From positions 94,880 to 158,879 of the forward strand of contig CALKRN010000011.1 in assembly GCA_937989665.1 (NCBI GenBank): a DNA stretch of 64,000 nucleotides, in the 5' to 3' direction. Positions within the stretch are counted from its first letter, which is position 1; each line of letters starts with the position of its first letter. Source of the DNA: an uncultured Desulfomicrobiaceae bacterium (GTDB lineage Bacteria; Desulfobacterota; Desulfovibrionia; Desulfovibrionales; Desulfomicrobiaceae). Under the pieces are notes generated by a model that was given only the letters and a program-made list of their open reading frames with translations, was not told the DNA's origin and made no database searches. This document shows, in pieces, positions 52,964 through 61,815 of the stretch. The position numbers were made by a program, and so were the translations under genes.

Positions 52964-54586
52964 ATGTTCTGCAACCAATGTGAGCAAACGGCCCAAGGCA
53001 GTGGATGTACCAAGATCGGCGTATGCGGCAAACAGCCCGATGTTGCTGCCCTGCAAGATTTGACCGTCTTTGCCTGCCAAGGCCTGGCCGAGGCGGCTCA
53101 GGCCGCCCGTAGTGCCGGTGTCTCTCTCGGCGATACCGGCCATTTCCTCTACCAAGCCTTGTTTGCCACCCTTACCAATGTGGATTTTGACCCCGAGCGC
53201 TTTGGGGCAATCCTCCGCGAAGCCGTGCAACGCCGCGATGCCCTGGCCCAGGCCGCCAAGGCCCAACTCTCGACCCCTGCCGGCACCTTCTCTCCTGCCC
53301 AGGACCTCCCTGGTCTGGTGGCCCAAGGCGAGACCCATGGCATCGATTCCTTTGACACCCATCCGGACATGCGCTCCCTCAAACAGACCCTGCTCTACGG
53401 CATGAAAGGGATTGCCGCCTATGCCGACCATGCCGCCATCCTCGGCCAGTATGACGATGCCGTCACCGCCTTTCTCGAAAAAGGGCTCCTCGCCCTCCAG
53501 CAAGACATGGACATGGAGACGCTTGTGGGCCTGTGCCTCGAGTGCGGTCGCATCAACCTGCGTGCCATGGAGCTCCTCGATGCCGCCAATACCGGCACTT
53601 ATGGCCATCCCCGGCCAACCCAGGTACCGCTTGGCCACAAGGCGGGCAAGGCCATCCTCGTCTCGGGCCATGACCTCCGCGACCTGGCCATGCTCCTTGA
53701 GCAAAGCGCAGGGAAGGGGATTTTCGTCTATACCCACGGGGAGATGCTCCCCTGCCATGGCTATCCAGAGCTCAAGAAGCATCCCCACTTCTACGGCCAC
53801 TACGGCACGGCCTGGCAGAACCAGCAGAAGGAATTTGCCGCCTTCCCGGGCGCCATCCTTATGACCACCAATTGTATCCAACGACCCGCGTCGAGCTACC
53901 AAGAGCACATCTTCACCACTGGCCTCGTGGGCTGGCCTGGAGTCACCCACATCCCCACCAAGCCAGACGGCAGCAAGGATTTTACTCCGGTCATCGAGAA
54001 GGCCCTGGCCCTGCCCGGGTTTGCCACGGACGAAGACAAGGGCTCGGTCACCGTGGGCTTTGCCCGCACGGCTGTCCTTGGCGTCGCGGACAAGGTGATT
54101 GCGGGCGTCAAGAGCGGGGCCATCCGCCACTTCTTTCTTGTGGCGGGCTGCGACGGCGCCAAGCCCGGAAGAAACTACTACACCGAGTTTGTGGAAAACG
54201 TCCCCCAGGACTGTGTTGTCCTCACCCTGGCCTGCGGCAAGTTCCGCTTCTTTGACAAGCAGCTTGGCGATATTGGCGGCATCCCGCGGCTTCTCGACGT
54301 TGGCCAATGCAACGACGCCTACTCTGCCATCCAGATCGCCCTCGCCCTGGCCAATGCCTTTGACTGTGCGGTGAATGACCTGCCGCTTTCTTTGGTGCTC
54401 TCCTGGTACGAGCAAAAGGCCGTGGCCATCCTGCTTACCCTCCTTGCCCTAGGCATCAAGAACATCCGCCTTGGTCCAAGCCTACCCGCCTTTATCTCGC
54501 CTGCTGTTCTCGACACCCTGGTGCAGGCCTTTGCCATCAAGCCCATCACTACCCCGAAGGAAGACCTCAAGGCCATCCTTGGCTAG
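52964..54586 (+). CDS. hcp: Hybrid cluster protein (hydroxylamine/NO reductase)
   Basis: Reduces nitric oxide or hydroxylamine, protecting against nitrosative stress (540 aa, cytoplasmic). The N-terminal cluster has Cys3, Cys6, Cys15 and Cys21 (CNQCEQTAQGSGCTKIGVC), the spacing of the Desulfovibrio-type protein. C-terminal Cys/Glu ligands of the hybrid cluster lie in GCDGAKPGRNYYTEF, TLACGKFRF and DVGQCND. AAGGAGG precedes the ATG at 52964; upstream in-frame codons have none. The 3' end overlaps the diguanylate cyclase gene by 20 bp. Confidence 0.95.
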   Translation: MFCNQCEQTAQGSGCTKIGVCGKQPDVAALQDLTVFACQGLAEAAQAARSAGVSLGDTGHFLYQALFATLTNVDFDPERFGAILREAVQRRDALAQAAKAQLSTPAGTFSPAQDLPGLVAQGETHGIDSFDTHPDMRSLKQTLLYGMKGIAAYADHAAILGQYDDAVTAFLEKGLLALQQDMDMETLVGLCLECGRINLRAMELLDAANTGTYGHPRPTQVPLGHKAGKAILVSGHDLRDLAMLLEQSAGKGIFVYTHGEMLPCHGYPELKKHPHFYGHYGTAWQNQQKEFAAFPGAILMTTNCIQRPASSYQEHIFTTGLVGWPGVTHIPTKPDGSKDFTPVIEKALALPGFATDEDKGSVTVGFARTAVLGVADKVIAGVKSGAIRHFFLVAGCDGAKPGRNYYTEFVENVPQDCVVLTLACGKFRFFDKQLGDIGGIPRLLDVGQCNDAYSAIQIALALANAFDCAVNDLPLSLVLSWYEQKAVAILLTLLALGIKNIRLGPSLPAFISPAVLDTLVQAFAIKPITTPKEDLKAILG

Positions 54587-55592
54587 AGGGCTCCGCCGCT
54601 GTCCCGGGACCATCCCCCGGGACAGCGAACGGGTCAGTCTCCAAACATGCTTCTCTTCCCGCAAGATCGCGGTGGAGGATCCGAAGGCATACCCGGTTCC
54701 GTCCTTGGTTTTTGGCCCCATAGAGAGCCTCGTCTGCACAGGCCAAAAGGGCCTCTGGTAAAAAACTCCTACACTCCCGGCACACACAGGCGCCTACCGA
54801 CACCGTGACATACGGGGAGAGCAATGCGGCGCCATGGGGGATCTTGAGGGCCTCAATGACCTGGCACATGCGAAGGGCAACATGGTAGGCTCCCGCACCG
54901 TCCGTATCCGGCAGCAAGACCACGAACTCCTCTCCTCCAAAACGAGCCACGAGGTCACAGGGGCGTTTGACGCTGGCAAACAGGGCGCGTGCCACCTGAC
55001 GCAGGCAGTCGTCGCCTGCCAGGTGGCCGTAGGTGTCGTTATAGGCCTTGAAATGATCGATATCCACGAAAAGGGCGCTTAGCGGCAGCCCATTGCGGCT
55101 GGCGTGCGCCCACTGCCGGGCAAGGACTTCCTCGAGGCGCCGGCGGTTGGGGATATTGGTGAGGCCGTCGATATGGGAAAGATCGCGCAGCATGTCGCGG
55201 TGGCGCTTGAGCTGGAGGTGGTTATGGACGCGGGCGCGCAATACCGCCGCACTGACCGGTTTGCGGATATAGTCCACGGCCCCGAGCCCCAGCCCCATGG
55301 CTTCATCCGCCTCTCCCCATTGGGCCGTGAGAAAGATGACGAGCATGTCGCGGATGAAGCCCTCATGGCGGATCTTCTCGAACAAACTGTACCCATCGGT
55401 ATCTGGAAGACGGACATCAAGGAGCATCAGGTCCGGCAGGACCCCGGAATGGAGGACCTGAAGGGCCTCGGCGCCCGTGGGGACAGCAACTACGACGTAG
55501 GTATCGGCAAGAATACCACGAATGGCATCCCGCGTCAGAGGATCGTCTTCCACAAGGAGAATGCATTGGCGGCCATCGCGGGGACAGGGCAT
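54567..55592 (-). CDS. Response regulator with GGDEF diguanylate cyclase domain
   Basis: PleD-like protein (341 aa). The receiver domain (1-125) has acidic residues Asp16/Asp17, phospho-acceptor Asp59 in LMLLDVRLP, Thr89 and Lys111. A linker helix leads to the GGDEF domain (about 140-305) with active-site GGEEF at 219-223 and inhibitory site RPCD at 210-213, five residues before it, so product inhibition is expected. The C-terminal tail is about 30 residues beyond the domain and encodes the hcp 3' hairpin. It would make c-di-GMP after phosphorylation. It starts 4 bp after the acyl-CoA synthetase stop on the same strand, so it is probably co-transcribed. No cognate kinase is adjacent. Confidence 0.93.
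   Translation of the reverse strand: MPCPRDGRQCILLVEDDPLTRDAIRGILADTYVVVAVPTGAEALQVLHSGVLPDLMLLDVRLPDTDGYSLFEKIRHEGFIRDMLVIFLTAQWGEADEAMGLGLGAVDYIRKPVSAAVLRARVHNHLQLKRHRDMLRDLSHIDGLTNIPNRRRLEEVLARQWAHASRNGLPLSALFVDIDHFKAYNDTYGHLAGDDCLRQVARALFASVKRPCDLVARFGGEEFVVLLPDTDGAGAYHVALRMCQVIEALKIPHGAALLSPYVTVSVGACVCRECRSFLPEALLACADEALYGAKNQGRNRVCLRILHRDLAGREACLETDPFAVPGDGPGTAAEPSSQGWP
54597..54627 (+). terminator. 12-bp hairpin downstream of hcp, inside the cyclase gene
   Basis: CGCTGTCCCGGG and CCCGGGACAGCG (54597-54608, 54616-54627) are perfect complements with a seven-base loop, ten bases after the hcp stop. No T-run follows on the plus strand. It likely ends or protects the hcp transcript, although it lies inside the convergent cyclase coding region. 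Confidence 0.55.
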
Positions 55593-55595
55593 GGC

Positions 55596-57308
55596 TCATT
55601 CCTCCAGTTCTGCGGTATTAGGGCCTCTGCGCGTCTCTTCCTCGCGCAAGGCACGGCGAAGGACTTTCCCAACTAACGTTTTGGGGAGTTCATCCCGGAA
55701 CTCTATTTGTTTCGGGACCTTATAACTGGCTAGTTTTTGCCGACAAAAAGCAAGAATATCTGCCTTCGTGGCACTATGCCCCTCTTTGAGGACAATATAG
55801 GCCTTGATGATCTCTCCACGAGTGGCGTGGGGGACCCCGACGGTGACAGCCTCACGCACTGCGGGATGTTCGTGGAGGACTTCATCGATTTCGCGGGGAT
55901 ACACATTATAGCCGCCGGTAATGATGAGGTCTTTTTTCCGATCGACGATATAAAAATAGCCATCTTCATCCATGGTGGCGATATCACCGGTATAGAGCCA
56001 GCCATTGCGCAGCGTACTTGCCGTTTCATCAGGACGTTTCCAATAGCCATGCATGACCTGGGGCCCGCGGATGACAAGCTCGCCGATCTTTCCTGGCGGC
56101 AAGGGGATGGTCCCCACTTCCATATCCACGATGACCGCATCGGTATCGGGAAAGGGCACGCCGATACTTCCGGGTTTTCCTCGGCCATGGAGCGGGTTGA
56201 GATGGGTGACGGGCGAAGCCTCGGTCAGGCCATAGCCTTCGACAATGTGCGCCCCGGTGAGCTGTTGAAAACGTTCCATGACCGCCACGGGCATGGGCGC
56301 TGAGCCAGAGATGCAGTAGCGGATAGACGAAAGGTCATAGCGCTCCAGCTTTTTTTGCTGCAGCATGGCGATGAAGATGGACGGCGCACAAGGGAAGATC
56401 GTTGGTTTGGAGTTATGGATGGTTTGAAGGGTTTCTCGAGGATCAAACCGTGGCAGCGGTAAGAGCGTGGCGCCAATGAGGGTGCCAAAATTGACGCAAA
56501 CCGTCAGGCCGTAGATATGGAAAAAAGGAAGGACTCCCAGCATGACTTCCCCATGATCGCCGACAGCATGGAGAATAGCCCGGCATTGCTGGGCATTGGC
56601 ACTGAGGTTGGCGTGGGTGAGCATGGCCCCTTTGGGCAGCCCTGTCGTGCCTCCGGTATACTGGAGGAGGGCCATGTCCCGGTGGGGGTTCACGGAGTGG
56701 GCTGGGTCTGGGGTTGTGCGCCGCAAGAGCTCCTTCCAGGGGAGCACGCTTTGTCCGTCATAGGGGATGGGGGACACGGGCTGCTGGCGTCGGGTCTTCC
56801 ACCGGTAGAGGAGATTGAGGGGAAAACCGAGGCAGTCGGCCATGGAGGTGACGATCACCCGAATAAGCCCGGGCAGGCGAGGCCGCAGCGGGGCGATGCG
56901 CGTCCACAGGAGGTCGAGGGTAATGAGGGTGGATGCACCGGCGTCCGTGAAATGGTGGAGCAGTTCTTTCTCCATGTAGAGGGGGTTGGTCATGACCACG
57001 ACAGCCCCCAGCTTGAGGCTCGCCCAATAGGAGATGAGAGCTTGAGGCGAATTGGGCAGCATAATGGCCACACGATCGCCATGACGCACCCCCAGGCTTT
57101 TGAGATGAGCGGCCGCGAAGTCCACCAGCATCTTGAATTGGGCATAGGTGGCGGACCAATTGTGGAAACGCACGGCCAAGCGTTTGGGGTACCGCTCGGC
57201 AGCCCGCTCCAGGAACGTATAGAGCGGGACGTTGTCATAGCGTAGCCGCGGCGGCACTTGGGGGTCGTAGTGGGCAAGCCAGGGTCGATGAAGACAAGCG
57301 TCAAGCAT
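55596..57308 (-). CDS. fadD: Long-chain fatty acyl-CoA synthetase
   Basis: AMP-forming acyl-CoA ligase (570 aa). The ATP loop YTGGTTGLPKGAM, then EGYGLTEASPVTHLNP, WLYTGDIATMDEDGYFYIVDRKKDLI and the C-terminal PKTLVGKVLRR Lys motif are present; all are standard for FadD-type ligases. The start at 57308 (MLDACLHRPW) has AAGGA upstream; the longer frame beyond it is out-of-frame RlmD sequence. It lies 11 bp after the RlmD-like gene, probably co-transcribed. Chain length specificity is not readable. Confidence 0.9.
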   Translation of the reverse strand: MLDACLHRPWLAHYDPQVPPRLRYDNVPLYTFLERAAERYPKRLAVRFHNWSATYAQFKMLVDFAAAHLKSLGVRHGDRVAIMLPNSPQALISYWASLKLGAVVVMTNPLYMEKELLHHFTDAGASTLITLDLLWTRIAPLRPRLPGLIRVIVTSMADCLGFPLNLLYRWKTRRQQPVSPIPYDGQSVLPWKELLRRTTPDPAHSVNPHRDMALLQYTGGTTGLPKGAMLTHANLSANAQQCRAILHAVGDHGEVMLGVLPFFHIYGLTVCVNFGTLIGATLLPLPRFDPRETLQTIHNSKPTIFPCAPSIFIAMLQQKKLERYDLSSIRYCISGSAPMPVAVMERFQQLTGAHIVEGYGLTEASPVTHLNPLHGRGKPGSIGVPFPDTDAVIVDMEVGTIPLPPGKIGELVIRGPQVMHGYWKRPDETASTLRNGWLYTGDIATMDEDGYFYIVDRKKDLIITGGYNVYPREIDEVLHEHPAVREAVTVGVPHATRGEIIKAYIVLKEGHSATKADILAFCRQKLASYKVPKQIEFRDELPKTLVGKVLRRALREEETRRGPNTAELEE

Positions 57309-57319
57309 GGCAATGGTCC

Positions 57320-58510
57320 TTAGGGGGTACGGGAGAGGAGCATGGCCACTTCCATGTGCCAGGTGCCCGGGAACATGTCGAACAGGACAAGGCGATCGAG
57401 GACGAAGCCGCGCTCGAGGAGCGGTCGGAGGTCGCGGGCAGAATTGACGACATCGCAGGAGATCCACACGAGGCGCGCAAGGCTCGGGATCGAGGCCAGG
57501 GCCAAGGCCAGGCCGCGTGCTCCGATCCGCGGTGGGTCGACGACAGCGGCCTGGGGGGCAAAGGCGCCCACCGCTGCAGGTACCCCGCGGTGGAGGTTTG
57601 CCGTAAGCCAACGCACCTGTCCCTGCAGGCCGAGACGATCGGCATTGCTCCGGCCCGCGACCACGCCCTCGGGTTGTCCCTCCACCGCGAGCACCTGGTG
57701 CCCCTGCGCCGCAAGCGGCAAAGCAAAGTTCCCTGCCCCGGCAAAGAGGTCCACCACCTGCGGGCAATCTTCTACCCAACTGGCAACGGTCTCGATCAAG
57801 GTTGGGTTGAGAAGCTGGTTGGCTTGAAAAAATACCCCTGGAGGAATGAGGACAGTGCCACAAAACGGCAGGGCCAAGGCCAACGTGCCTGGGTCCGTAT
57901 CGGCGAGGACCGCGCCGTCAAGAGGGCTTGCGGCGAGGGTATGGCGGCCAGGAGCCAGACGTTGGACAGTGGGACGCAGCTGGGCGTTGAGCGAATCGGC
58001 GAAGAGGAGACAGCGCGCCAGCGGGACGAGTTCGTGGGACGCCGCCGCGCGAAAATGGGCTTGACCTGCGGCGATTTCCACTTGGGCCCGAAAGCGGTAG
58101 CCCCAGGGCTGGGGACTTGGCATGATGGTAAGGCCGTTGCTTATGGCGGATCCACTATAGGGGCCGAGACTGCGCTCGAGGGTGTGGCGGAGCAATTCAG
58201 CCTTGAGGCCGAGAGCTGCGTCTGCCTCGAGGATCCCAAAGGCCGAGCCTCCACAGCGGCCCGCCAAGGGGCAGGGATGCGGCCGCCGCAGGGGGGATGG
58301 TTCAAGAACCGCCTCTGCCCGGGCCTCCCAATAATCCTGTTTGCGGGCGATGATGCGCGCGCGCACCGTCTCGCCGGGCAAGACCCCTGGCGCAAGGAGC
58401 ACGGTGGGCCCACCAGCCTGTCGGGCCACACCCCTGCCGCGCCACGCCAGCCGCTCAACCGTGAGAAGGACCGTTTCCGATGGCACGGCCTTTTGTGCGC
58501 ACGCGCCCAC
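57320..58510 (-). CDS. RlmD/TrmA-type RNA uracil-C5-methyltransferase
   Basis: SAM-dependent uracil-C5 methyltransferase of the RumA/TrmA family (about 396 aa). The SAM motif reads VVDLFAGAGNFALPLA; VVDPPR and the catalytic ISCDVVNSARDL are present (catalytic Cys in SCD). An N-terminal TRAM-like segment (VERLAWRGRGVARQAGG) precedes it. Iron-sulfur ligands are Cys80, Cys86 and probably Cys167, but the third ligand of CPLAGRCGGS is Ser89 instead of the usual Cys. The start is a GTG at 58510 with a GAGGGGAGGGG stretch upstream; other GTGs are possible. Identity as RlmD versus RlmC or TrmA cannot be settled. Confidence 0.82.
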   Translation of the reverse strand: MGACAQKAVPSETVLLTVERLAWRGRGVARQAGGPTVLLAPGVLPGETVRARIIARKQDYWEARAEAVLEPSPLRRPHPCPLAGRCGGSAFGILEADAALGLKAELLRHTLERSLGPYSGSAISNGLTIMPSPQPWGYRFRAQVEIAAGQAHFRAAASHELVPLARCLLFADSLNAQLRPTVQRLAPGRHTLAASPLDGAVLADTDPGTLALALPFCGTVLIPPGVFFQANQLLNPTLIETVASWVEDCPQVVDLFAGAGNFALPLAAQGHQVLAVEGQPEGVVAGRSNADRLGLQGQVRWLTANLHRGVPAAVGAFAPQAAVVDPPRIGARGLALALASIPSLARLVWISCDVVNSARDLRPLLERGFVLDRLVLFDMFPGTWHMEVAMLLSRTP

Positions 58511-58511
58511 C

Positions 58512-59381
58512 CTACGCCCCCTCCCCTCGCAGCCCAGTGAGGAGCAGGCGCTGCACAACCTTCGCCACCACGGTTTGAGACACTTGGCTACCGGCAATGG
58601 GAGCGAGTTCGCACACATCGAGGCCCACAAGCCGCGGACCTGCCCCCTGCCACAAGGCCCGCCAAAATTCCTGCAACCAGCGGTAGCTCATCCCCCCAGG
58701 CTCCGGCGTCCCAGTGCCTGGCACAAGGCACGGATCCATGGCGTCCACATCGAAGGTGATATACAGCGGTCGCCGCCCCACAAAGGCTCGAATCTCCGCC
58801 GCCATCGCCTCGGGTGAGCCAAGTTCCCAGGCAAAGCGCGCCCTCCAGGAGTCTTTGGGTAGGCACCGCAGCAGGGCCATCTCCTCAGGACACACGGATC
58901 GCAGTCCGAGCTGAAAGGCCCGCACCCCAAGCTCCTGCGCCCGACGCAGGATACAGGCATGGGAGAGCGGGGTACCCTCGTAGCGATCGCGCAGGTCCGC
59001 ATGGGCATCGAGGTGGAGGACAGTGAGCTCCGGAAAGGCGGCGTGGTACCAGGCCATGAGGGGAAAGGGCACGCTATGGTCGCCACCGATCAAGAACACC
59101 AGGTCCTGGCGCGGATCGAGGGATTGGAGGACGTGGGCAATGGCCGCCTGCACTGCCGCCGCTGTTGGCCCGGATACCGGCGGCAGCACGGCAAAATGGG
59201 CCAAGTCCGCCAGATCAAGGTCGAGCTCCGGGTCGTAGGATTCGATCTGACAGGAGGCCTCGAGAAAGGCCTGCGGGCCAAGGCTGGCCCCTCCCCCATA
59301 ACTCACCGCCCCTTCAAAGGGCACAGGGAGGACCGTGACCTGCCGGCCCCGTGAAGGCCCCTGGAGGTCAAAGCATCGCAT
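58512..59381 (-). CDS. speB: Agmatinase/arginase-family ureohydrolase
   Basis: Manganese ureohydrolase (289 aa), most like agmatinase, making putrescine and urea. The metal motifs are GGDHS (His102), DAHADLRD (Asp125, His127, Asp129) and FDVDAMDP near 209-215. CELAPI, with P in the EpxPxxD region altered to APIAGS, departs from the usual ending. Two small hairpins precede it, one of them pairing with the ribosome binding site. The polyamine link to potABCD fits but the genes are 38 kb apart. Confidence 0.85.
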   Translation of the reverse strand: MRCFDLQGPSRGRQVTVLPVPFEGAVSYGGGASLGPQAFLEASCQIESYDPELDLDLADLAHFAVLPPVSGPTAAAVQAAIAHVLQSLDPRQDLVFLIGGDHSVPFPLMAWYHAAFPELTVLHLDAHADLRDRYEGTPLSHACILRRAQELGVRAFQLGLRSVCPEEMALLRCLPKDSWRARFAWELGSPEAMAAEIRAFVGRRPLYITFDVDAMDPCLVPGTGTPEPGGMSYRWLQEFWRALWQGAGPRLVGLDVCELAPIAGSQVSQTVVAKVVQRLLLTGLRGEGA

Positions 59382-59388
59382 CCGCAGC

Positions 59389-59424
59389 GCTCCTCAGTTT
59401 TTTGGAGCCCCCACCGCTTGTGGG
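59389..59424 (-). promoter_or_regulatory. Two hairpins in the speB leader
   Basis: GCTCC/GGAGC (59389-59393, 59404-59408), the latter arm containing part of the speB Shine-Dalgarno when read on the minus strand, and CCCAC/GTGGG (59410-59414, 59420-59424). Both are short, so the role is uncertain. Confidence 0.35.
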
Positions 59425-59466
59425 CAATTCTCGGCTTTCTTCATATCCCACTTCCCCGCTCCTTAA

Positions 59467-60153
59467 CTAATTTTTTGGAGACTCCATAGGCTGTTTGGAG
59501 CGCAGCACAATCTCGGCAAATCCAATTTTCTTCAACCGTTCCTTGAATTCTGCCGCACTCTCCACAGTGCCCCGATGGCGCACAACCACCCGATACCACA
59601 GTTTCCCCTTACTCTCCCCTTTGGTGGCAAAAGCATCGAGCCCCGCCGCCTTGAGCCGACGCACCATGGCCTCGGCATCGGCGCTGTTGTCGAGGGCCGC
59701 CAGCTGGTACTCAAAGAGGGTCTGCGGCTGCGGCACCGCGGCTGCTTCGGTCTTGGACAGGACGGAGGTCTGGTTTTTGGGGGCAGTGGAAGCGTTGGTG
59801 GGCCCTTGGGCCTTAGCGGCCAAGGCAGGGCTTGAGGAATTGGCCGACTTGGTGGGGGGTACCTGGGGGCTAGCTGCAGGAAGATGATGGAGTTTTTCAA
59901 AGAATTGGAGCTCTTCGGGGCGCAGCACCGTGGCATTGGCCGTGGCATTGTCCTGCGGTGGCAAGGCCTGACGCACGACTTCCTCGACAACACGCTCCGG
60001 ATGATGCCCTCGACCAACCACCACCCCCAAAATAAACGACCAGGCCATACCCACCACCACCAGCACCGCGAGGGCCACGAGCCCCGGGAGTTTGAGGTGG
60101 ACGGAAAATCCGCCGCTGGAAGAAGAGGTTGTACTGGGACGTCGTGCGCGCAT
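59467..60153 (-). CDS. SPOR-domain cell-envelope protein
   Basis: A 228-aa bitopic inner-membrane protein: a TM helix at about 23-46, an Ala/Pro/Ser/Gln-rich periplasmic linker, and a C-terminal SPOR domain (about 147-223) with YQLAALDNSADAEAMVRRLKAAGLDAFA, then the conserved WYRVVVR-type strand. SPOR domains bind denuded glycan strands at the division site. It starts three bases after argS ends, so it is in an argS-SPOR operon, an order seen in many Desulfovibrionales. Confidence 0.9.
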   Translation of the reverse strand: MRARRPSTTSSSSGGFSVHLKLPGLVALAVLVVVGMAWSFILGVVVGRGHHPERVVEEVVRQALPPQDNATANATVLRPEELQFFEKLHHLPAASPQVPPTKSANSSSPALAAKAQGPTNASTAPKNQTSVLSKTEAAAVPQPQTLFEYQLAALDNSADAEAMVRRLKAAGLDAFATKGESKGKLWYRVVVRHRGTVESAAEFKERLKKIGFAEIVLRSKQPMESPKN

Positions 60154-60156
60154 GCG

Positions 60157-61815
60157 TTACATCCGCGTCGGGGCATCTACCCCTAACAGGTCAAGGCCTC
60201 GCGCCAGGACCCGGCGCACGGCCTCCAGCAGGAGGAGCCGGGCATCCCGCAAGGCAGGTTCTTCCGCGGCCAGGACCGGATGCTCCGTGTAGTAGCGATG
60301 GAGCAGGCCCGCCAATTCCATGAGGTAGTAACTCACATGGTGCGGCGACAAAGTGCGGGCAGCGAGCTCCACGGCATCGCCGAAGCCGTCCAAGGCCTTG
60401 AGGAGGGCCAGGTCTTCTGGAGTGGCAAGCAACGCCAAAAGCTCAGGAACAGGCTTTTCCGGCAGGCCAATGCCAGCCTCACGGGCCTTGCGCTGCAGAG
60501 AGCGGATGCGGGCGTGGGCGTACTGCACGTAGTACACCGGGTTGTCCATGGACTGGCGTTTGACCACCTCGAGGTCAAAATCGAGATGGGCATCGCTTTT
60601 GCGCGAGAGAAAGAGAAAACGCGCGGCATCGACGCCCACCTCGGCGCAGACATCGGCCAAGGTCTCAAAGGTGCCAGCTCGGGTGGACATGGCTACCTGC
60701 TGCCCCTCGCGCAAGAGGTTGACGAGCTGGACCAGGATGATCTGCAGGCTCTCGGGGTCCTTGCCCAAGGCGGCGATGGCGGCCTTCATGCGGGGCACGT
60801 AGCCGTGGTGGTCTGCCCCCCAGATGTCGATCATGAGGTCATAGCCCCGGCCGATCTTGTGGGCATGGTAGGCGATATCAGAGGCAAAATAGGTGAGCGA
60901 ACCGTCGGACTTACGCAGAACTCGGTCTTTGTCGTCCCCGAAACGGGTGGAGGCAAACCACAAGGCGCCCTCATGTTCATAGGCAAAGCCCTTCGCCTGG
61001 AGATCAGCCAAGGTCGCGGCAACGGCGCCAGCCTCCACGAGGCTCTTTTCCGAGAACCACACCTCGTGCTCGGCACGAAAGTGGCGCAGGTCCTGGCGAA
61101 TGCCCTCGAGGATCTCGTTCATGCCTTCCTGGTAGCAGAAGTCTTGGGCCGTGGCCTCATCCCAGGAGAGCAGTTCCTCTCCTCGTTCACGGTGGATACG
61201 GGCCGCGATGTGAGCAATGTAGTCGCCTTGATATCCGTCCTCAGGAAAAGGGAGCTGCCGACCGCAGAGCTGTTGGTAGCGCACCCATACCGAGAGACCA
61301 AGAAGCCGCATTTGGCGCCCAGCATCATTGAGGTAGTACTCCGTATGCACCTCGTAGCCGGCAAAACGCAGGATGCGCGCCAGGCTATCGCCCACGGCCG
61401 CTCCTCGGCCATGGCCAATGTGGAGGGGACCGGTGGGATTGGCTGACACGTACTCCACCTGGGCCTTTTTGCCCTGGCCGAGGGAGCTTTTCCCAAAACA
61501 AGGATCCTCCATGACCCGAGTTATCGTGCCCTGCCAAAAGGCCGGCGAAAGAGTCAGGTTCAAAAACCCCGGACCGGCGACGTCTACGGCCGCGAGGTTC
61601 GGGGCATAGTCCGCCACGAGGCGCTCGCGCAGGGCCTCGGCCCGGATGCGCGGATTACCCCCTGCCTCTTGGGGGAGCACCAAGGCCACATTGGTGGCGA
61701 GATCGCCGTGCTCCGGGCGCTTCGGCGCCTCCACGGTGGCCTTCTCTGGCCACGTCCAGCCCAGTTCTGCCACAGCTCGACGCAGTGCCGCCTCCACATA
61801 GGTACGGGAACGCAT
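60157..61815 (-). CDS. argS: Arginyl-tRNA synthetase
   Basis: Class I arginyl-tRNA synthetase (552 aa). The HIGH motif reads PLHIGHGRG; the KMSKS loop equivalent is VAMSTRAG, the normal degenerate form in ArgRS. The N-terminal Add1 domain and the C-terminal anticodon-binding domain with the conserved ARTLSPHHVSYYLMELAGLLH are present. The ATG at 61815 overlaps the fabD stop and has GGGAGG upstream. Confidence 0.95.
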   Translation of the reverse strand: MRSRTYVEAALRRAVAELGWTWPEKATVEAPKRPEHGDLATNVALVLPQEAGGNPRIRAEALRERLVADYAPNLAAVDVAGPGFLNLTLSPAFWQGTITRVMEDPCFGKSSLGQGKKAQVEYVSANPTGPLHIGHGRGAAVGDSLARILRFAGYEVHTEYYLNDAGRQMRLLGLSVWVRYQQLCGRQLPFPEDGYQGDYIAHIAARIHRERGEELLSWDEATAQDFCYQEGMNEILEGIRQDLRHFRAEHEVWFSEKSLVEAGAVAATLADLQAKGFAYEHEGALWFASTRFGDDKDRVLRKSDGSLTYFASDIAYHAHKIGRGYDLMIDIWGADHHGYVPRMKAAIAALGKDPESLQIILVQLVNLLREGQQVAMSTRAGTFETLADVCAEVGVDAARFLFLSRKSDAHLDFDLEVVKRQSMDNPVYYVQYAHARIRSLQRKAREAGIGLPEKPVPELLALLATPEDLALLKALDGFGDAVELAARTLSPHHVSYYLMELAGLLHRYYTEHPVLAAEEPALRDARLLLLEAVRRVLARGLDLLGVDAPTRM

